Virus record (IMG/VR): IMGVR_UViG_3300036804_000066 | Location: 1 to 38,742 of that record | Strand: one strand, 5' to 3' | Source of the DNA: a virus | Length of the DNA stretch: 38,742 nucleotides | Shown here: positions 1 through 6,331 of the stretch, one piece after another | How positions within the stretch are numbered: the stretch's first letter is position 1 | Layout: each line of letters opens with the position of its first letter | Translations under genes and position numbers: made by a program | The notes under the pieces: model-generated | What the model saw: only the letters and a program-made list of their open reading frames with translations | Database searches by the model: none | What the model was told of the DNA's origin: nothing

Positions 1-153
1 GCACTGGCCCGCATCGTGCATGACGTTGCGAGCCTGGCCCCAACGGTATACGAAGTCGCTCTGGCTCATGGCACTGCCCTTGCGGAGCTCGATCAGCTTG
101 CGGCCTTCCTCGGTGTTGGCCAAGGACTCGTTGCAGCTTGCGTACTTGCTCAT
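1..153 (-). CDS. Partial early protein, function unknown (C-terminus outside window)
   Basis: This is the first 51 codons of a leftward gene that runs off the window edge. It starts at an ATG preceded by AAAGGAG at good spacing, and the ATG overlaps the TGA of the upstream gene (ATGA), the rule in this operon. The visible part is hydrophilic, begins MSKYASCNESLANTEEGRK and has one Cys pair far apart, but I recognise no domain. The region around residues 19-45 looks helical, with an MSQSDFVYRWGQARN stretch that could be a short helix-turn-helix-like or helical segment; that is a guess. It is the last gene of the minus-strand block visible here and is probably co-transcribed from the promoter at 913-941. 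Confidence 0.7.
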   Translation of the reverse strand, partial: MSKYASCNESLANTEEGRKLIELRKGSAMSQSDFVYRWGQARNVMHDAGQC

Positions 154-329
154 TCGTCAGTCTCCTTTGCGTCCGCCCTCTTCTCGCATGCTACAAAATC
201 CTTGCAGCAAGGACCTACGTCCTCCATTATGAGCATCTCCCCTAGAGGCCCATATTTGTAGCAGTAGACACACTGGATGATTATCGGCTCATCCGTCTCG
301 GGGTCGTCGATTCCGGGGATTTCGCTCAT
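150..329 (-). CDS. Small zinc-ribbon-like protein (59 aa)
   Basis: A 59-residue acidic protein begins at the ATG that overlaps the preceding stop (ATGA); its own TGA overlaps the next ATG. It contains CVYC near residues 20-23, followed by CC and then a single Cys in PCCKDFVAC around residues 43-50. This is the spacing expected of a treble-clef or zinc-ribbon fold. Small zinc-binding proteins of this kind are common in actinophage early regions, usually with unknown roles and sometimes binding host transcription proteins. Longer in-frame starts reach 515 but would overlap the upstream gene extensively, so the short start is preferred. Zinc binding is inferred from Cys spacing only. Confidence 0.65.
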   Translation of the reverse strand: MSEIPGIDDPETDEPIIIQCVYCYKYGPLGEMLIMEDVGPCCKDFVACEKRADAKETDE

Positions 330-553
330 CGCGCGTCTTCCATCATCTTCGCCAGATTGAGGTAGCCGCCACGCTGAGCGTAACTTAGGATTGCCCGGTA
401 CTCGTGATCGGACAGTTCTGCTATGGCCTCGGCCCAACCACTCGTCGTGATGCCGCGCGTAAGCTGGATGAGCTTTGCCCGCAGCTCTGCGTCGGTTAGG
501 TCGCAGATACCGCACGGATACGGAACGCCGTGCTGGCAGGTCTCGTTGTTCAT
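326..553 (-). CDS. Small hypothetical protein (75 aa)
   Basis: A 75-residue protein beginning MNNETCQHGVPYPCGICDL. The N-terminus carries C-x-H-x5-C-x2-C, a compact zinc-knuckle-like cluster. The remainder is predicted to be mostly helical (AELRAKLIQL, WAEAIAELSDHEYRAILSY). Start and stop both form ATGA overlaps with neighbours, so it is part of a translationally coupled leftward operon. I do not recognise the family. A DNA- or RNA-binding or protein-adaptor role would fit a Cys/His cluster plus helices, but this is inference. The reading frame is well supported by the two overlaps and by its position in an unbroken series of leftward genes. Confidence 0.65.
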   Translation of the reverse strand: MNNETCQHGVPYPCGICDLTDAELRAKLIQLTRGITTSGWAEAIAELSDHEYRAILSYAQRGGYLNLAKMMEDAR

Positions 554-876
554 GGCCGTGCGGGGCGCGTAGCTAGCACGCGGAAGCTAAGACCCGCGTA
601 CAACCCGTTGGGAGTTCCGTACTCTCCCATAGGCGCGTACTCGGTACGATCGCACAGAGCCTCGAACGCGGGGGCGTGGGTGTCGGTAGGGACGCCGTTG
701 ACAAACGCCTGGCCGTCCTCGTTGTAAGCGAACACGAATGCGCCCGGTGCGTACACGCGCTGTATAAGCTGCGTGGTGGGGTCGGTGACCGTGACAAGGA
801 TCTCATCGGTCAGTGCCCATCCGGGAATGCAGCTTGTGAAGTTGGGGGCGTCTGGGGCGTTGGGATACGGGTTCAT
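550..876 (-). CDS. Hypothetical early protein (108 aa), first gene of promoter 913-941 transcript
   Basis: A 108-residue protein starting at an ATG with the leader ACAGGAAGGCGAAAA just upstream. The same ACAGGAAGGCGA leader precedes the genes at 2613 (minus), 6378 and 7442, so it marks the first gene of several independent transcripts in this phage. The product is Pro/Ala-rich at the ends, with a beta-rich middle (EILVTVTDPTTQLIQRV, GAFVFAYNEDGQAFV). No motif is recognised. The promoter at 913-941 lies about 35 bases upstream of the ribosome site. The stop overlaps the next ATG (ATGA). Confidence 0.7.
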   Translation of the reverse strand: MNPYPNAPDAPNFTSCIPGWALTDEILVTVTDPTTQLIQRVYAPGAFVFAYNEDGQAFVNGVPTDTHAPAFEALCDRTEYAPMGEYGTPNGLYAGLSFRVLATRPARP

Positions 877-912
877 TTTTCGCCTTCCTGTGCTGCTGGG
901 CCTTGCCCTTTA

Positions 913-941
913 AGTATACAGCGGAAACCGGGCACGAGCAA
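913..941 (-). promoter_or_regulatory. Sigma70-type promoter, TTGCTC-17-TATACT (minus strand)
   Basis: Read on the minus strand, the -35 box TTGCTC (936-941) is separated by 17 bases from TATACT (913-918). The -35 TTGC core and the 17-base spacing match the plus-strand promoters at 6303, 7376, 8474 and 9107. Transcription would start near 906 and reach the gene at 550-876 after its ACAGGAAGGCGA leader. It sits just past the stop of the RuvC-like gene, so it boosts or uncouples the distal half of the leftward operon. Confidence 0.7.
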
Positions 942-947
942 CGGTCG

Positions 948-1544
948 CTACCTAGCGGTCGGACCGTAGTCTACCTGGATGTCGTCGTCGTATTCCTGAA
1001 ATTCTGCGTCGCTCATGGATGCCAGGTACGGCCAGAATTGGTCGGCAAGGTCTGGATTCTGTCGGGCACGGCGCAGAGCCATGATGGCGTGCTTGGTCGC
1101 GGCCAGAATGTGATCGTTCGCGACGTACATATGCGCTTTGCGGATTCGCTCGTCGCTGACAGCCTTGCTGTCTTTGAAGCCTCTGGACTGCCAGTTGAGG
1201 GTCGCATCCCCGAGGTGACCCAGAAATTTGGCGTACCCGAGCTTTGCTCCGATTCTGACAGGGGACAGAGCTTCTGGGTCTGTGCTGTGGAAGGTCGGAT
1301 CTTGCGTCCATCCTTCTACAACGACGGCCGGTCCGATCCTGTACGCGAGTGATTGCGTCGCACGCACATAGCGGCATATCATCTGGACCTGCTCGTTCTC
1401 TGACTGATCGAAGATGCCGTAGTCCCACTCTACGATATTCGGGGGTGCGTCGCCGAAGATGCTCGCGGCTGGTATCGTAAGTCTGCACCAGCCCGTCGTT
1501 CCGCCCGGATCGAGAGCTATGAGATGGATGTTAGCTGGCGGCAT
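948..1544 (-). CDS. RuvC-like Holliday junction resolvase / RNase H-fold nuclease
   Basis: A 198-residue protein with the hallmarks of phage RuvC-like resolvases. LDPGGTTGW at residues 11-19 gives the first acidic residue (D12) and a following Gly/Thr turn; VVVEGW gives E77; and ANDHILAATKHA at 142-153 supplies the C-terminal Asp (D144) with the family's typical His/Ala-rich helix. Such enzymes cut branched DNA intermediates so that replicated concatemers can be packaged. I chose ATG 1544 over the in-frame TTG at 1556: GGAGAG lies seven bases upstream, and the start overlaps the previous TGA. The exact substrate (Holliday junction versus other branches) is inferred from family. Confidence 0.85.
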   Translation of the reverse strand: MPPANIHLIALDPGGTTGWCRLTIPAASIFGDAPPNIVEWDYGIFDQSENEQVQMICRYVRATQSLAYRIGPAVVVEGWTQDPTFHSTDPEALSPVRIGAKLGYAKFLGHLGDATLNWQSRGFKDSKAVSDERIRKAHMYVANDHILAATKHAIMALRRARQNPDLADQFWPYLASMSDAEFQEYDDDIQVDYGPTAR

Positions 1545-1744
1545 CAATCTCTCCAAAGCGGTTTAGCTTCTTCTGTCCAGTACGAGACTATCCCGCCGAA
1601 GACAGAAGTTGAGACAACAGGATCAGAAGCAATGAAGTCGATGGGAAGTTGCGCATAGCAATCAACGCATACGTTAGCGACTTTCTCATCCGTGCATAGG
1701 ATTACTGGCTCGAAGTTCTTGTGCAGGCAGTCAGTTGGTGGCAT
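1544..1744 (-). CDS. Zn-ribbon-like microprotein with a capsid-protein-like C-terminus (66 aa)
   Basis: A 66-residue protein. The N-terminal half has C6, H8, C17, C26 and C29 (CVDC), consistent with a zinc-binding fold. The C-terminal part contains SVFGGIVSYWTEEA (residues 46-59), which matches SVFGGVVCYWTEEA in the major capsid protein of this same window (codons at 18303-18344): 12 of 14 residues, and 34 of 42 bases over the corresponding DNA. ATG 1744 has CGGAG six bases upstream, and the stop overlaps the resolvase start. The gene therefore looks real and is placed among early genes, opposite in strand to the capsid gene. Its function is unknown; it may be a captured capsid fragment or a deliberate mimic. 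Confidence 0.7.
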   Translation of the reverse strand: MPPTDCLHKNFEPVILCTDEKVANVCVDCYAQLPIDFIASDPVVSTSVFGGIVSYWTEEAKPLWRD

Positions 1745-1745
1745 C

Positions 1746-1988
1746 TTAGCTCCGGTAGGCTGACCCGTAAATCATTATCGGGACAAGTCCTACGCTGCTG
1801 TGTATGTGCCCGAAGAGGAAGGATTCGAGTTGCTGCCAGTACAGCGGACCAGGTGCCCTGATTCCTCTGACTTCGTCCAGACCCCACTGCCATAGAACCT
1901 CGACTGCCTCCGGCCAGGCGTCTGGGTCTTCTATGAGCTCTTTCGGAACTTCCCGATAGACCACGAACTTCTCGACGTTATTGGCCAT
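1746..1988 (-). CDS. Hypothetical early protein (80 aa)
   Basis: An 80-residue protein starting MANNVEKFVVYREVPKELI. I chose ATG 1988 because CCGGAG lies nine bases upstream and the overlap with the previous gene is only 11 bases; a GTG at 2039 and an ATG at 2033 are in frame but would overlap by more than 50 bases. The sequence is rich in Trp and acidic residues in the middle (PDAWPEAVEVLWQWGLDEV) and ends in a hydrophobic segment (SSVGLVPIMIYGSAYRS). No known domain is recognised. It could be a small globular phage protein, but no function is supported. Confidence 0.6.
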   Translation of the reverse strand: MANNVEKFVVYREVPKELIEDPDAWPEAVEVLWQWGLDEVRGIRAPGPLYWQQLESFLFGHIHSSVGLVPIMIYGSAYRS

Positions 1989-2271
1989 GGCGATGTGCTC
2001 CGGAAACTTCGGCACAGTGACAGTGCGGGACATGGGCACCGCAAGGACAGATTACGAGCACAGGGGCAATAAGCTGTTCTTCTGCGTCTGACTCCTCCTG
2101 TGAATGCCAGGCAAGATCATAGTCGCTTATACCCTGTCCTGTATTCTGACTGACCCAGATGGCGGGATGATGCGAGCGGTAAGAACATGAGTAGCGTCGT
2201 ATGCCGAATGCTTCTTGCCACACCATCGGCATGCCGCAGCACTCTAGTGCTTTGTCGTCAGAGGGCGGCAT
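1978..2271 (-). CDS. Cys/His-rich hypothetical protein (97 aa)
   Basis: A 97-residue protein with two Cys clusters: ECCGMPM near the N-terminus with SCSYR about 20 residues later, and CPCGAHVPHCHC near the C-terminus. This suggests one or two zinc sites. ATG 2271 overlaps the previous TGA (TGATG), with AAGGA seven bases upstream; an in-frame GTG at 2286 is less likely. The C-terminus overlaps the next gene by 11 bases. Function is not recognised. It belongs to the group of Cys-rich small proteins in this leftward block. Confidence 0.6.
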   Translation of the reverse strand: MPPSDDKALECCGMPMVWQEAFGIRRYSCSYRSHHPAIWVSQNTGQGISDYDLAWHSQEESDAEEQLIAPVLVICPCGAHVPHCHCAEVSGAHRHGQ

Positions 2272-2507
2272 CAGTAATCCTTCCACCCCTCCGTCGTGTA
2301 CGGCCCTGGCATCTTATCTTCTTGGGGTTCTGAAAAGCTTTTGGCGCGCTCCAAGGCTTCCTGGCATTCCGCGATGAACTTCTGCGCTTCTGACCCGATG
2401 AGGATAATCTCGGCGACGTGATTATCCCAGCCGACAGGCGCAACGGTGCCGATGCTGATACCGTGGTCGCCGTTCTTCTCACGCCAAGCACGTACCGCGT
2501 AGCTCAT
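2271..2507 (-). CDS. Hypothetical early protein (78 aa)
   Basis: A 78-residue protein starting MSYAVRAWREKNGDHGISIG. The ATG has AAGGA eight bases upstream, within the end of the preceding gene. The N-terminal half has a beta-hairpin-like pattern (VRAWREKNGDHGISIGTVAPV, GWDNHVAEIILIG). It is followed by a helix with many Ala, Glu and Lys residues (AQKFIAECQEALERAKSF) and a Pro/Gly tail. No domain is recognised. The frame is supported by coupling to both neighbours. Confidence 0.6.
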   Translation of the reverse strand: MSYAVRAWREKNGDHGISIGTVAPVGWDNHVAEIILIGSEAQKFIAECQEALERAKSFSEPQEDKMPGPYTTEGWKDY

Positions 2508-2511
2508 GTCG

Positions 2512-2613
2512 TCATCCTTGCGGCCAGGGCGGCTTGTCCTCTGGGAATCCGCAATCGCAGCCGAGCCCGATGTATGCTGCCAGAGCGTGAAGAAGAAGCT
2601 TGAGCTTGAGCAT
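2512..2613 (-). CDS. Leader-preceded micropeptide (33 aa)
   Basis: A 33-residue peptide beginning MLKLKLLLHALAAYIGLGC and ending in a CDCGFPEDKPPW tail. The first part is a short amphipathic or hydrophobic helix and the second a Cys-containing tail, so it could be membrane-associated. The ATG at 2613 is preceded by ACAGGAAGGCGACATC, the same leader found before other transcript-first genes of this phage. It is the first gene of the leftward block, read from the divergent region 2614-2991. I did not find a convincing promoter for it. Confidence 0.6.
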   Translation of the reverse strand: MLKLKLLLHALAAYIGLGCDCGFPEDKPPWPQG

Positions 2614-2884
2614 GATGTCGCCTTCCTGTGTTCTGGGTAATGCGGGGCGAGTTAGCCGCTTCTCGCGTCTTCCCTTTCTGTTCCGGCTATGACCAAGCCG
2701 GGAGGCCTCGGTTACTCTTAAGGCTGTCTGAGTTACCCGCATCACGTTCTTTAGTTGACCGGGCCGACCGACCGTGTTCTGGAGACCTGCCGGCCGACCC
2801 GGAGCGCTGCCCGACCCGAAGGAAGGCGAATTCCAAGGACGAGCCGGGGGCTGGTGCCTGGTGCGCTGTGCCCAGCTTACCGCA

Positions 2885-2915
2885 TGGACAGGTAGCGACG
2901 CTACTGGCGTATACT
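2885..2915 (+). promoter_or_regulatory. Weak candidate promoter, TGGACA-19-TATACT
   Basis: TATACT (2910-2915) is an excellent -10 box, but the best -35 (TGGACA, 2885-2890) is 19 bases away, longer than the 17 of the other promoters here. Transcription would begin near 2922, within the hairpin 2919-2950, and read into the primase gene. It is kept as a low-confidence call because the -10 matches the one at 913-918. Confidence 0.3.
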
Positions 2916-2918
2916 GGG

Positions 2919-2950
2919 GTGCCCCGGCTGCTGCCAGCAAGCCGGGACAC
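2919..2950 (+). repeat. Hairpin, 11-bp stem with one mismatch
   Basis: GTGCCCCGGCT (2919-2929) pairs with AGCCGGGACAC (2940-2950) around a 10-base loop, with one C-A mismatch. It directly follows the TATACT box and precedes the primase ribosome site by about 20 bases. No U-tract follows, so it may be a 5' UTR structure or an operator rather than a terminator. Confidence 0.5.
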
Positions 2951-2991
2951 CCTACGCTCTCGCTGCTGAGGCGGGAAGGAGCGATAGCCCT

Positions 2992-5028
2992 ATGCTACCA
3001 CACGATGACCGCCAGCGCATAAACGACGCTCTTGACAACGCGAAGGCGCTGGTAGCGGCCGGGATGCCCGTCTTCGTGGCCCGGCTTGATCGGCAGGGGC
3101 AGCCCATACCCCCGCCGCGCTGGGAGCAGACCCGTCCGGATCCTGCTCGGGTGCGTGCGTGGCGACAAGGACTAGCGTTGTGCGGGGTGACGGGAATCGT
3201 TTACGACGTGATTGACATTGACCCGCGAAACGGCGGTAAAGAGTCGTTTGAGAAGATGTCTGAGGCTTTGGGCGATGATGGCCCCGAGGTTCTGTGGAAG
3301 GTGAAGACGCCTTCGGGCGGCTTGCATCTGTATGTTGAGTCGCTGGGGATACGGAAGCGGAAGTTCCGGTCCTTGCCGGGAATCGATCTGCAAGCCGGGG
3401 ATGGTGACGGCCTCGGTCGCGGGTTCGTGTTCCTGCCTCCTACCGTGCGGAAAGGCGGGACTTATACTCCCGTTAATGGGGGTCCTGACCGTCCGAACGG
3501 AAACGTACCTGGTCGGTTTCTTGAGTATATCGAAGGAATAGATGCTGATGTTCCCGATGCCGATGTGGGGGTGTCGGGCCATCGTCTCTCTAAGGACGCG
3601 TATCGTGCGTCTTGTATGGGTGCGCCTGCGGGCGGACAGAGGGACGCATTGCTGCGTTATGTACGCGAACTGGAGCGGCGTGGATATGACAGAGACGACA
3701 TAAAATCTCTCACACTCTCCCTCTGTGTTGAAATGCCGACATATGACATTAATCGTCCTTGGACTCCGAAAGATGTTTCTGGGCTACTTGACGAGATAGG
3801 TGCGGAAGGTACGACCCCTGACGCGATTGGCGAAGAGGCGCGGGAGCTTGAGTCCTTGTCGGAGGTTGAGCCTCTGTCTGTGGGCCTGATAAAGTGGGCG
3901 ACGGATGTCGAGGTGAAGCCTGTCTCGTGGGGGTGGGAAGGATATCTGGCGTTCGGCGAAATGACACTGCTGGACGGCGAGAAGGGCAAGGCAAAAACTT
4001 TCGTATGTGAGGATGTGACGGCGCGGGCCACAATGGGCCGGGCGATGCCTGGTTGCGAAGAAGCGATTACCGGGCCGATGAACGTGATCTGGTTTACGGA
4101 CGAGGGCGGTCACGATCACTCGGTATCGGTTAAGCGCCTGATGGCGGCAAAGGCAGATTTGCGTCGAGTGGCGTTCTCGCAGGACAAACCCCCAAAGCGC
4201 GGATCTAAGGAACATAAGGAGTGGGAACTGGCTCTCGGGCCAGACGGACATGGTGCTAAGAATATCGCTGCTCGTATTCGTGCGGCGTCGGCAGAGCTGG
4301 CAATCTTCGATCCAATTACAGACTATCTGGCCTCGACGGTAAACACGAACAACGACGCTGCTGTGCGGGCTGCTCTGCGTCCTCTAGGAGTAGAGCTTGG
4401 TCGCTTGGGTTGTATCGGGCTTGCGCTGCGTCATATGAACAAGAACAAGGCGATGGAGGCTCGTTTTAGGGGCGGCGGAACGACAGCTTTCCAGAACAGG
4501 TCACGCGTGCATCTCGTGATGGGAGATATTCCTGGGTCGGCAGGTATTGCCGAGCGCTATGGAATTGCGATGATTGACTCTAACCTTACTGTGGTGCGTC
4601 GCGGGGTTCTGGCGTTCTCTGTAGAAGACTCTGAGATAGAGCTGGACGACCGCGGGAACATGGTTGGTTGCATTTCGTGGGGAGACTATGTTGAGCTCTC
4701 TGGTGACGATCTGTCGCGTGGGGAGAGTCGGAAGCATGGTCCAGAAGCTACGTCGCAGATGTTTATAAGGGAAATTCTTGAAGAAATGTTCAAGGATCAG
4801 GAAACCTGGTCTGCCAAGAAGGTACTGGCTGTCCTCGGGGAAGCTGGATACAAGGACCATAAGACCATTGACAAGGTTACGTCTGGGATGGGCATACGCA
4901 AGTATGCCGTCAGACGTCATGGCGTTCCTGGTGGCACGGATAAGGCTCGTGGCGGTACACTAGGCTGGTACTGGACAACCAAGCCAAAGAAGGAGAAGGT
5001 CAGTGTCAATACGGGCAATCGAAACTAA
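2992..5028 (+). CDS. Bifunctional primase-polymerase / RepA-like helicase
   Basis: A 678-residue replication protein. The N-terminal ~200 residues are a primase-polymerase (AEP) domain: DVIDID gives the metal-binding D75 and D77, KTPSGGLHLY at 105-114 gives H112, and GIDLQ gives D132. The C-terminal half is a RecA/AAA-type ATPase: GEKGKAKT at 329-336 is a Walker A with Ala where Gly is usual, LAIFDP at 437-442 is Walker B, and LRHMNKN resembles the sensor of phage RepA-like helicases. The pair would synthesise primers and unwind the phage origin. AAGGAG lies ten bases before the ATG. The end overlaps the next gene by 26 bases. Confidence 0.88.
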   Translation: MLPHDDRQRINDALDNAKALVAAGMPVFVARLDRQGQPIPPPRWEQTRPDPARVRAWRQGLALCGVTGIVYDVIDIDPRNGGKESFEKMSEALGDDGPEVLWKVKTPSGGLHLYVESLGIRKRKFRSLPGIDLQAGDGDGLGRGFVFLPPTVRKGGTYTPVNGGPDRPNGNVPGRFLEYIEGIDADVPDADVGVSGHRLSKDAYRASCMGAPAGGQRDALLRYVRELERRGYDRDDIKSLTLSLCVEMPTYDINRPWTPKDVSGLLDEIGAEGTTPDAIGEEARELESLSEVEPLSVGLIKWATDVEVKPVSWGWEGYLAFGEMTLLDGEKGKAKTFVCEDVTARATMGRAMPGCEEAITGPMNVIWFTDEGGHDHSVSVKRLMAAKADLRRVAFSQDKPPKRGSKEHKEWELALGPDGHGAKNIAARIRAASAELAIFDPITDYLASTVNTNNDAAVRAALRPLGVELGRLGCIGLALRHMNKNKAMEARFRGGGTTAFQNRSRVHLVMGDIPGSAGIAERYGIAMIDSNLTVVRRGVLAFSVEDSEIELDDRGNMVGCISWGDYVELSGDDLSRGESRKHGPEATSQMFIREILEEMFKDQETWSAKKVLAVLGEAGYKDHKTIDKVTSGMGIRKYAVRRHGVPGGTDKARGGTLGWYWTTKPKKEKVSVNTGNRN

Positions 5029-5629
5029 GTATGCCGGACGCAGATTTCGTTCTCGTCTAGAGGCACGCTGGGCTGTTTTTATGGATGCTCTCGGTATTGT
5101 CTGGGAATACGAACCGGAGGGTTTTCACTGCGACTATCGTCTTACTGGAGAGCGTGGAAGATCGTTTAGATATCTTCCAGATTTTTACCTGCCCGAACTA
5201 GATGTTTATGCGGAGGCAAAGGCTACCCTTACAGAAACAGAAGCAAGGAATCTTCTTTGCGCGACAGCCTGCCTCCCTGTAAGAAAAGGTGAGATTGGAG
5301 GATTGGTAATGCTTGGAAGCGGGGTTCTTTCTGGACTTAGGAGGCTTCCTGCAAGACTATCTATTCGTCCTAGGAATTTGCTCGGGCTGAAGGGTTCTGT
5401 TATGGGTTCAGCCTGGATACCTAACAACAGCGCAGAGCAAATTGTTGAGCTCGCCTTCTCTGTTGACGTAGTTCCTGGTGATGTTAATGAACATGTGATT
5501 GGACGCATGATTAACGGGGTTTTCCCTCACTTTGGTGATGAATATCAGTACACGGATAGTTGGAAAAAGATTTGCGAAGCATATTCAAAAGCAAACTCTG
5601 CCAGGTTTGAGTGGGGCGAGAGCGGCTAG
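5003..5629 (+). CDS. PD-(D/E)XK family nuclease
   Basis: A 208-residue protein with a clear restriction-endonuclease-like core in its first 75 residues. E20 lies in FRSRLEARWAVFMDALGI, then LPDFYLPELDVYAEAK supplies PD60, E71 and K73 (PD-x10-E-x-K). This arrangement is widespread in actinophages and is related to TnsA/VRR-type nucleases. The target DNA is unknown; processing of replication intermediates or host DNA breakdown are options. The start is GTG 5003 with AAGGAGAAGG upstream, inside the end of the primase gene, so the two are translationally coupled. The C-terminal half is not recognised. Confidence 0.8.
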   Translation: MSIRAIETKYAGRRFRSRLEARWAVFMDALGIVWEYEPEGFHCDYRLTGERGRSFRYLPDFYLPELDVYAEAKATLTETEARNLLCATACLPVRKGEIGGLVMLGSGVLSGLRRLPARLSIRPRNLLGLKGSVMGSAWIPNNSAEQIVELAFSVDVVPGDVNEHVIGRMINGVFPHFGDEYQYTDSWKKICEAYSKANSARFEWGESG

Positions 5630-5681
5630 TTTTCAGAGGCATTATATTAGCTGGGTAAGGCGGGGGGCGTCCTTATATATG

Positions 5682-5782
5682 ACTACTACCCCTTCTAGGG
5701 CGTCTTACCTTCTTACCTGGGATCTTTGAGTTTCACGTTCTTGCAGGTAGATCCCTTAAAGGGAGGTAAGGTGGGGTAGTAG
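5682..5782. repeat. Long nested inverted repeat after the nuclease gene
   Basis: Three complementary blocks occur in nested order. CTACTACCCC (5683-5692) pairs with GGGGTAGTAG (5773-5782), CTTACCTTC (5704-5712) pairs with GAGGTAAG and its preceding G (5762-5770, one G-T wobble), and GGGATC (5719-5724) pairs with GATCCC (5750-5755). The 25-base loop is unpaired. A structure of this size could end early transcription or act in replication; there is no clear U-tract. Nearby GGGCGTC(C)TTA is also directly repeated (around 5665 and 5698). Confidence 0.6.
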
Positions 5783-5860
5783 GGCTAGTAGGGTATATGT
5801 TTCGCGCGGGCGCGCGAGCAAAACCGAATTTAGCGCTATATTTGGTCATATTATAGGGAT

Positions 5861-5922
5861 ATGAAGGTGAATAATTTGAAGCATCGCGCGGTATTGCAGG
5901 TGATGGTGCTGCACAGTCAATG
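5861..5922 (+). repeat. Intergenic repeat cassette, copy 1
   Basis: ATGAAGGTGAATAAT-T-TG (5861 onward) and CACAGTCAATG (5912-5922) recur at 8036 and 8065-8075. The distance between the two blocks is 51 bases here and 29 in the second copy. Both copies lie in gene-free gaps flanked by AT-rich, palindromic sequence and both precede a TTGC-17-TAGGCT promoter by about 400 bases. Confidence 0.55.
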
Positions 5923-6013
5923 CACAACACATGCATGGATGCACGACTGGCCCCTGATGGGAGCGCTCTTCACGTACCCAAGGGGGTTAGATGGATCGTT
6001 TTTACGAGTTTAG
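5861..6013 (+). CDS. Doubtful 50-aa ORF within repeat cassette
   Basis: An ATG-initiated frame of 50 codons (MKVNNLKHRAVLQVMVLHSQ at the N-terminus) lies in the intergenic region. Its first six codons recur almost exactly at 8036, where the frame is only 25 codons and diverges at once. There is no convincing ribosome site, and the shared DNA extends unevenly. I think the conservation is at the DNA or RNA level, and that the frame is probably not translated. Confidence 0.15.
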   Translation: MKVNNLKHRAVLQVMVLHSQCTTHAWMHDWPLMGALFTYPRGLDGSFLRV

Positions 6014-6015
6014 AG

Positions 6016-6059
6016 GGCTATTTTGGAGTAAAAACGCCGGATTTTCGGCAAAAATAGCC
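6016..6059. repeat. Nested hairpin in the repeat-rich gap
   Basis: GGCTATTTT (6016-6024) pairs with AAAATAGCC (6051-6059), and inside it GCCG-gatttt-CGGC forms a second short stem. The A/T-rich arms would melt easily in the duplex, so a role in origin opening or protein binding is as likely as termination. Confidence 0.5.
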
Positions 6060-6097
6060 GCCAAGCTCGTGTTTTCCGGCCTTTTGAGTCCTTTTTG

Positions 6098-6244
6098 GGC
6101 CGGATTAGTCGTTTCGAGGCCGAATTAGTCGGTAAATCGGGCTTAAAACGACTCTTTTCGCCCGATACTCGCCGAAACTCCGGGAAAATCGGCTAAATAC
6201 TCCGTTTTACCCGTAAAAGGGGCCTCGATAGGCCGATTTAGTCG
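6098..6244 (+). repeat. Three direct copies of GGCCGRWTTAGTCG
   Basis: The 14-base unit occurs at 6098-6111 (GGATT form), 6118-6131 (GAATT form) and 6231-6244 (GATTT form), all in the same orientation. The first two are spaced 20 bases start to start, close to two helical turns, and the third is further away. This is iteron-like and could bind a replication initiator or regulator. Confidence 0.5.
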
Positions 6245-6302
6245 GTTTATGCGTTCTCAGCGATAATCGGGCAAAAAAGACAAGAAAAACGGCCCGATTC
6301 GC

Positions 6303-6331
6303 TTGCTCTTTTCCTTTTTGGCGGGTAGGCT
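6303..6331 (+). promoter_or_regulatory. Promoter TTGCTC-17-TAGGCT
   Basis: TTGCTC (6303-6308), 17-base spacer, TAGGCT (6326-6331). It is one of four plus-strand promoters in the accessory region with the same layout. Start of transcription is expected near 6338. The first gene (6378) follows the ACAGGAAGGCGAATCC leader. Confidence 0.75.

Larger units (their letters stand above)
2614..2991. promoter_or_regulatory. Divergent intergenic region between leftward and rightward early genes
   Basis: This 378-base gap separates the leftward operon from the primase gene. It holds a TATACT box (2910-2915, plus), an 11-bp hairpin (2919-2950) and, at 2819-2834 on the plus strand, an orphan AAGGAAGGCGAATTCC copy of the ribosome-site leader used elsewhere, but with no ATG after it; this may be the relic of a lost gene. 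No TTGC-type -35 box at 17 bases was found for either direction. Confidence 0.5.
5630..6302. other. Repeat-rich intergenic region, possible origin or regulatory region
   Basis: There are 670 bases with no convincing gene. It contains the nested inverted repeat 5682-5782, a CGCGC-GGG-CGCGCG element near 5803, and a sequence at 5861-5922 that recurs at 8036-8075. It also has a nested hairpin (6016-6059), three copies of GGCCGRWTTAGTCG (6098, 6118, 6231) and many T/A runs broken by CGG. The position directly after the replication genes and the iterated short repeats fit a phage origin, but no DnaA-type boxes were identified. Confidence 0.4.

Noticed and set aside
2774-3022. 82-codon plus-strand frame across the divergent region
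   Set aside because: No ribosome site. It runs over the promoter, the hairpin and the primase start.
6098-6244. Possible CRISPR array because of repeated GGCCG...TAGTCG
   Set aside because: Only three short imperfect units with unequal spacing (6 and 99 bases) and no Cas genes.
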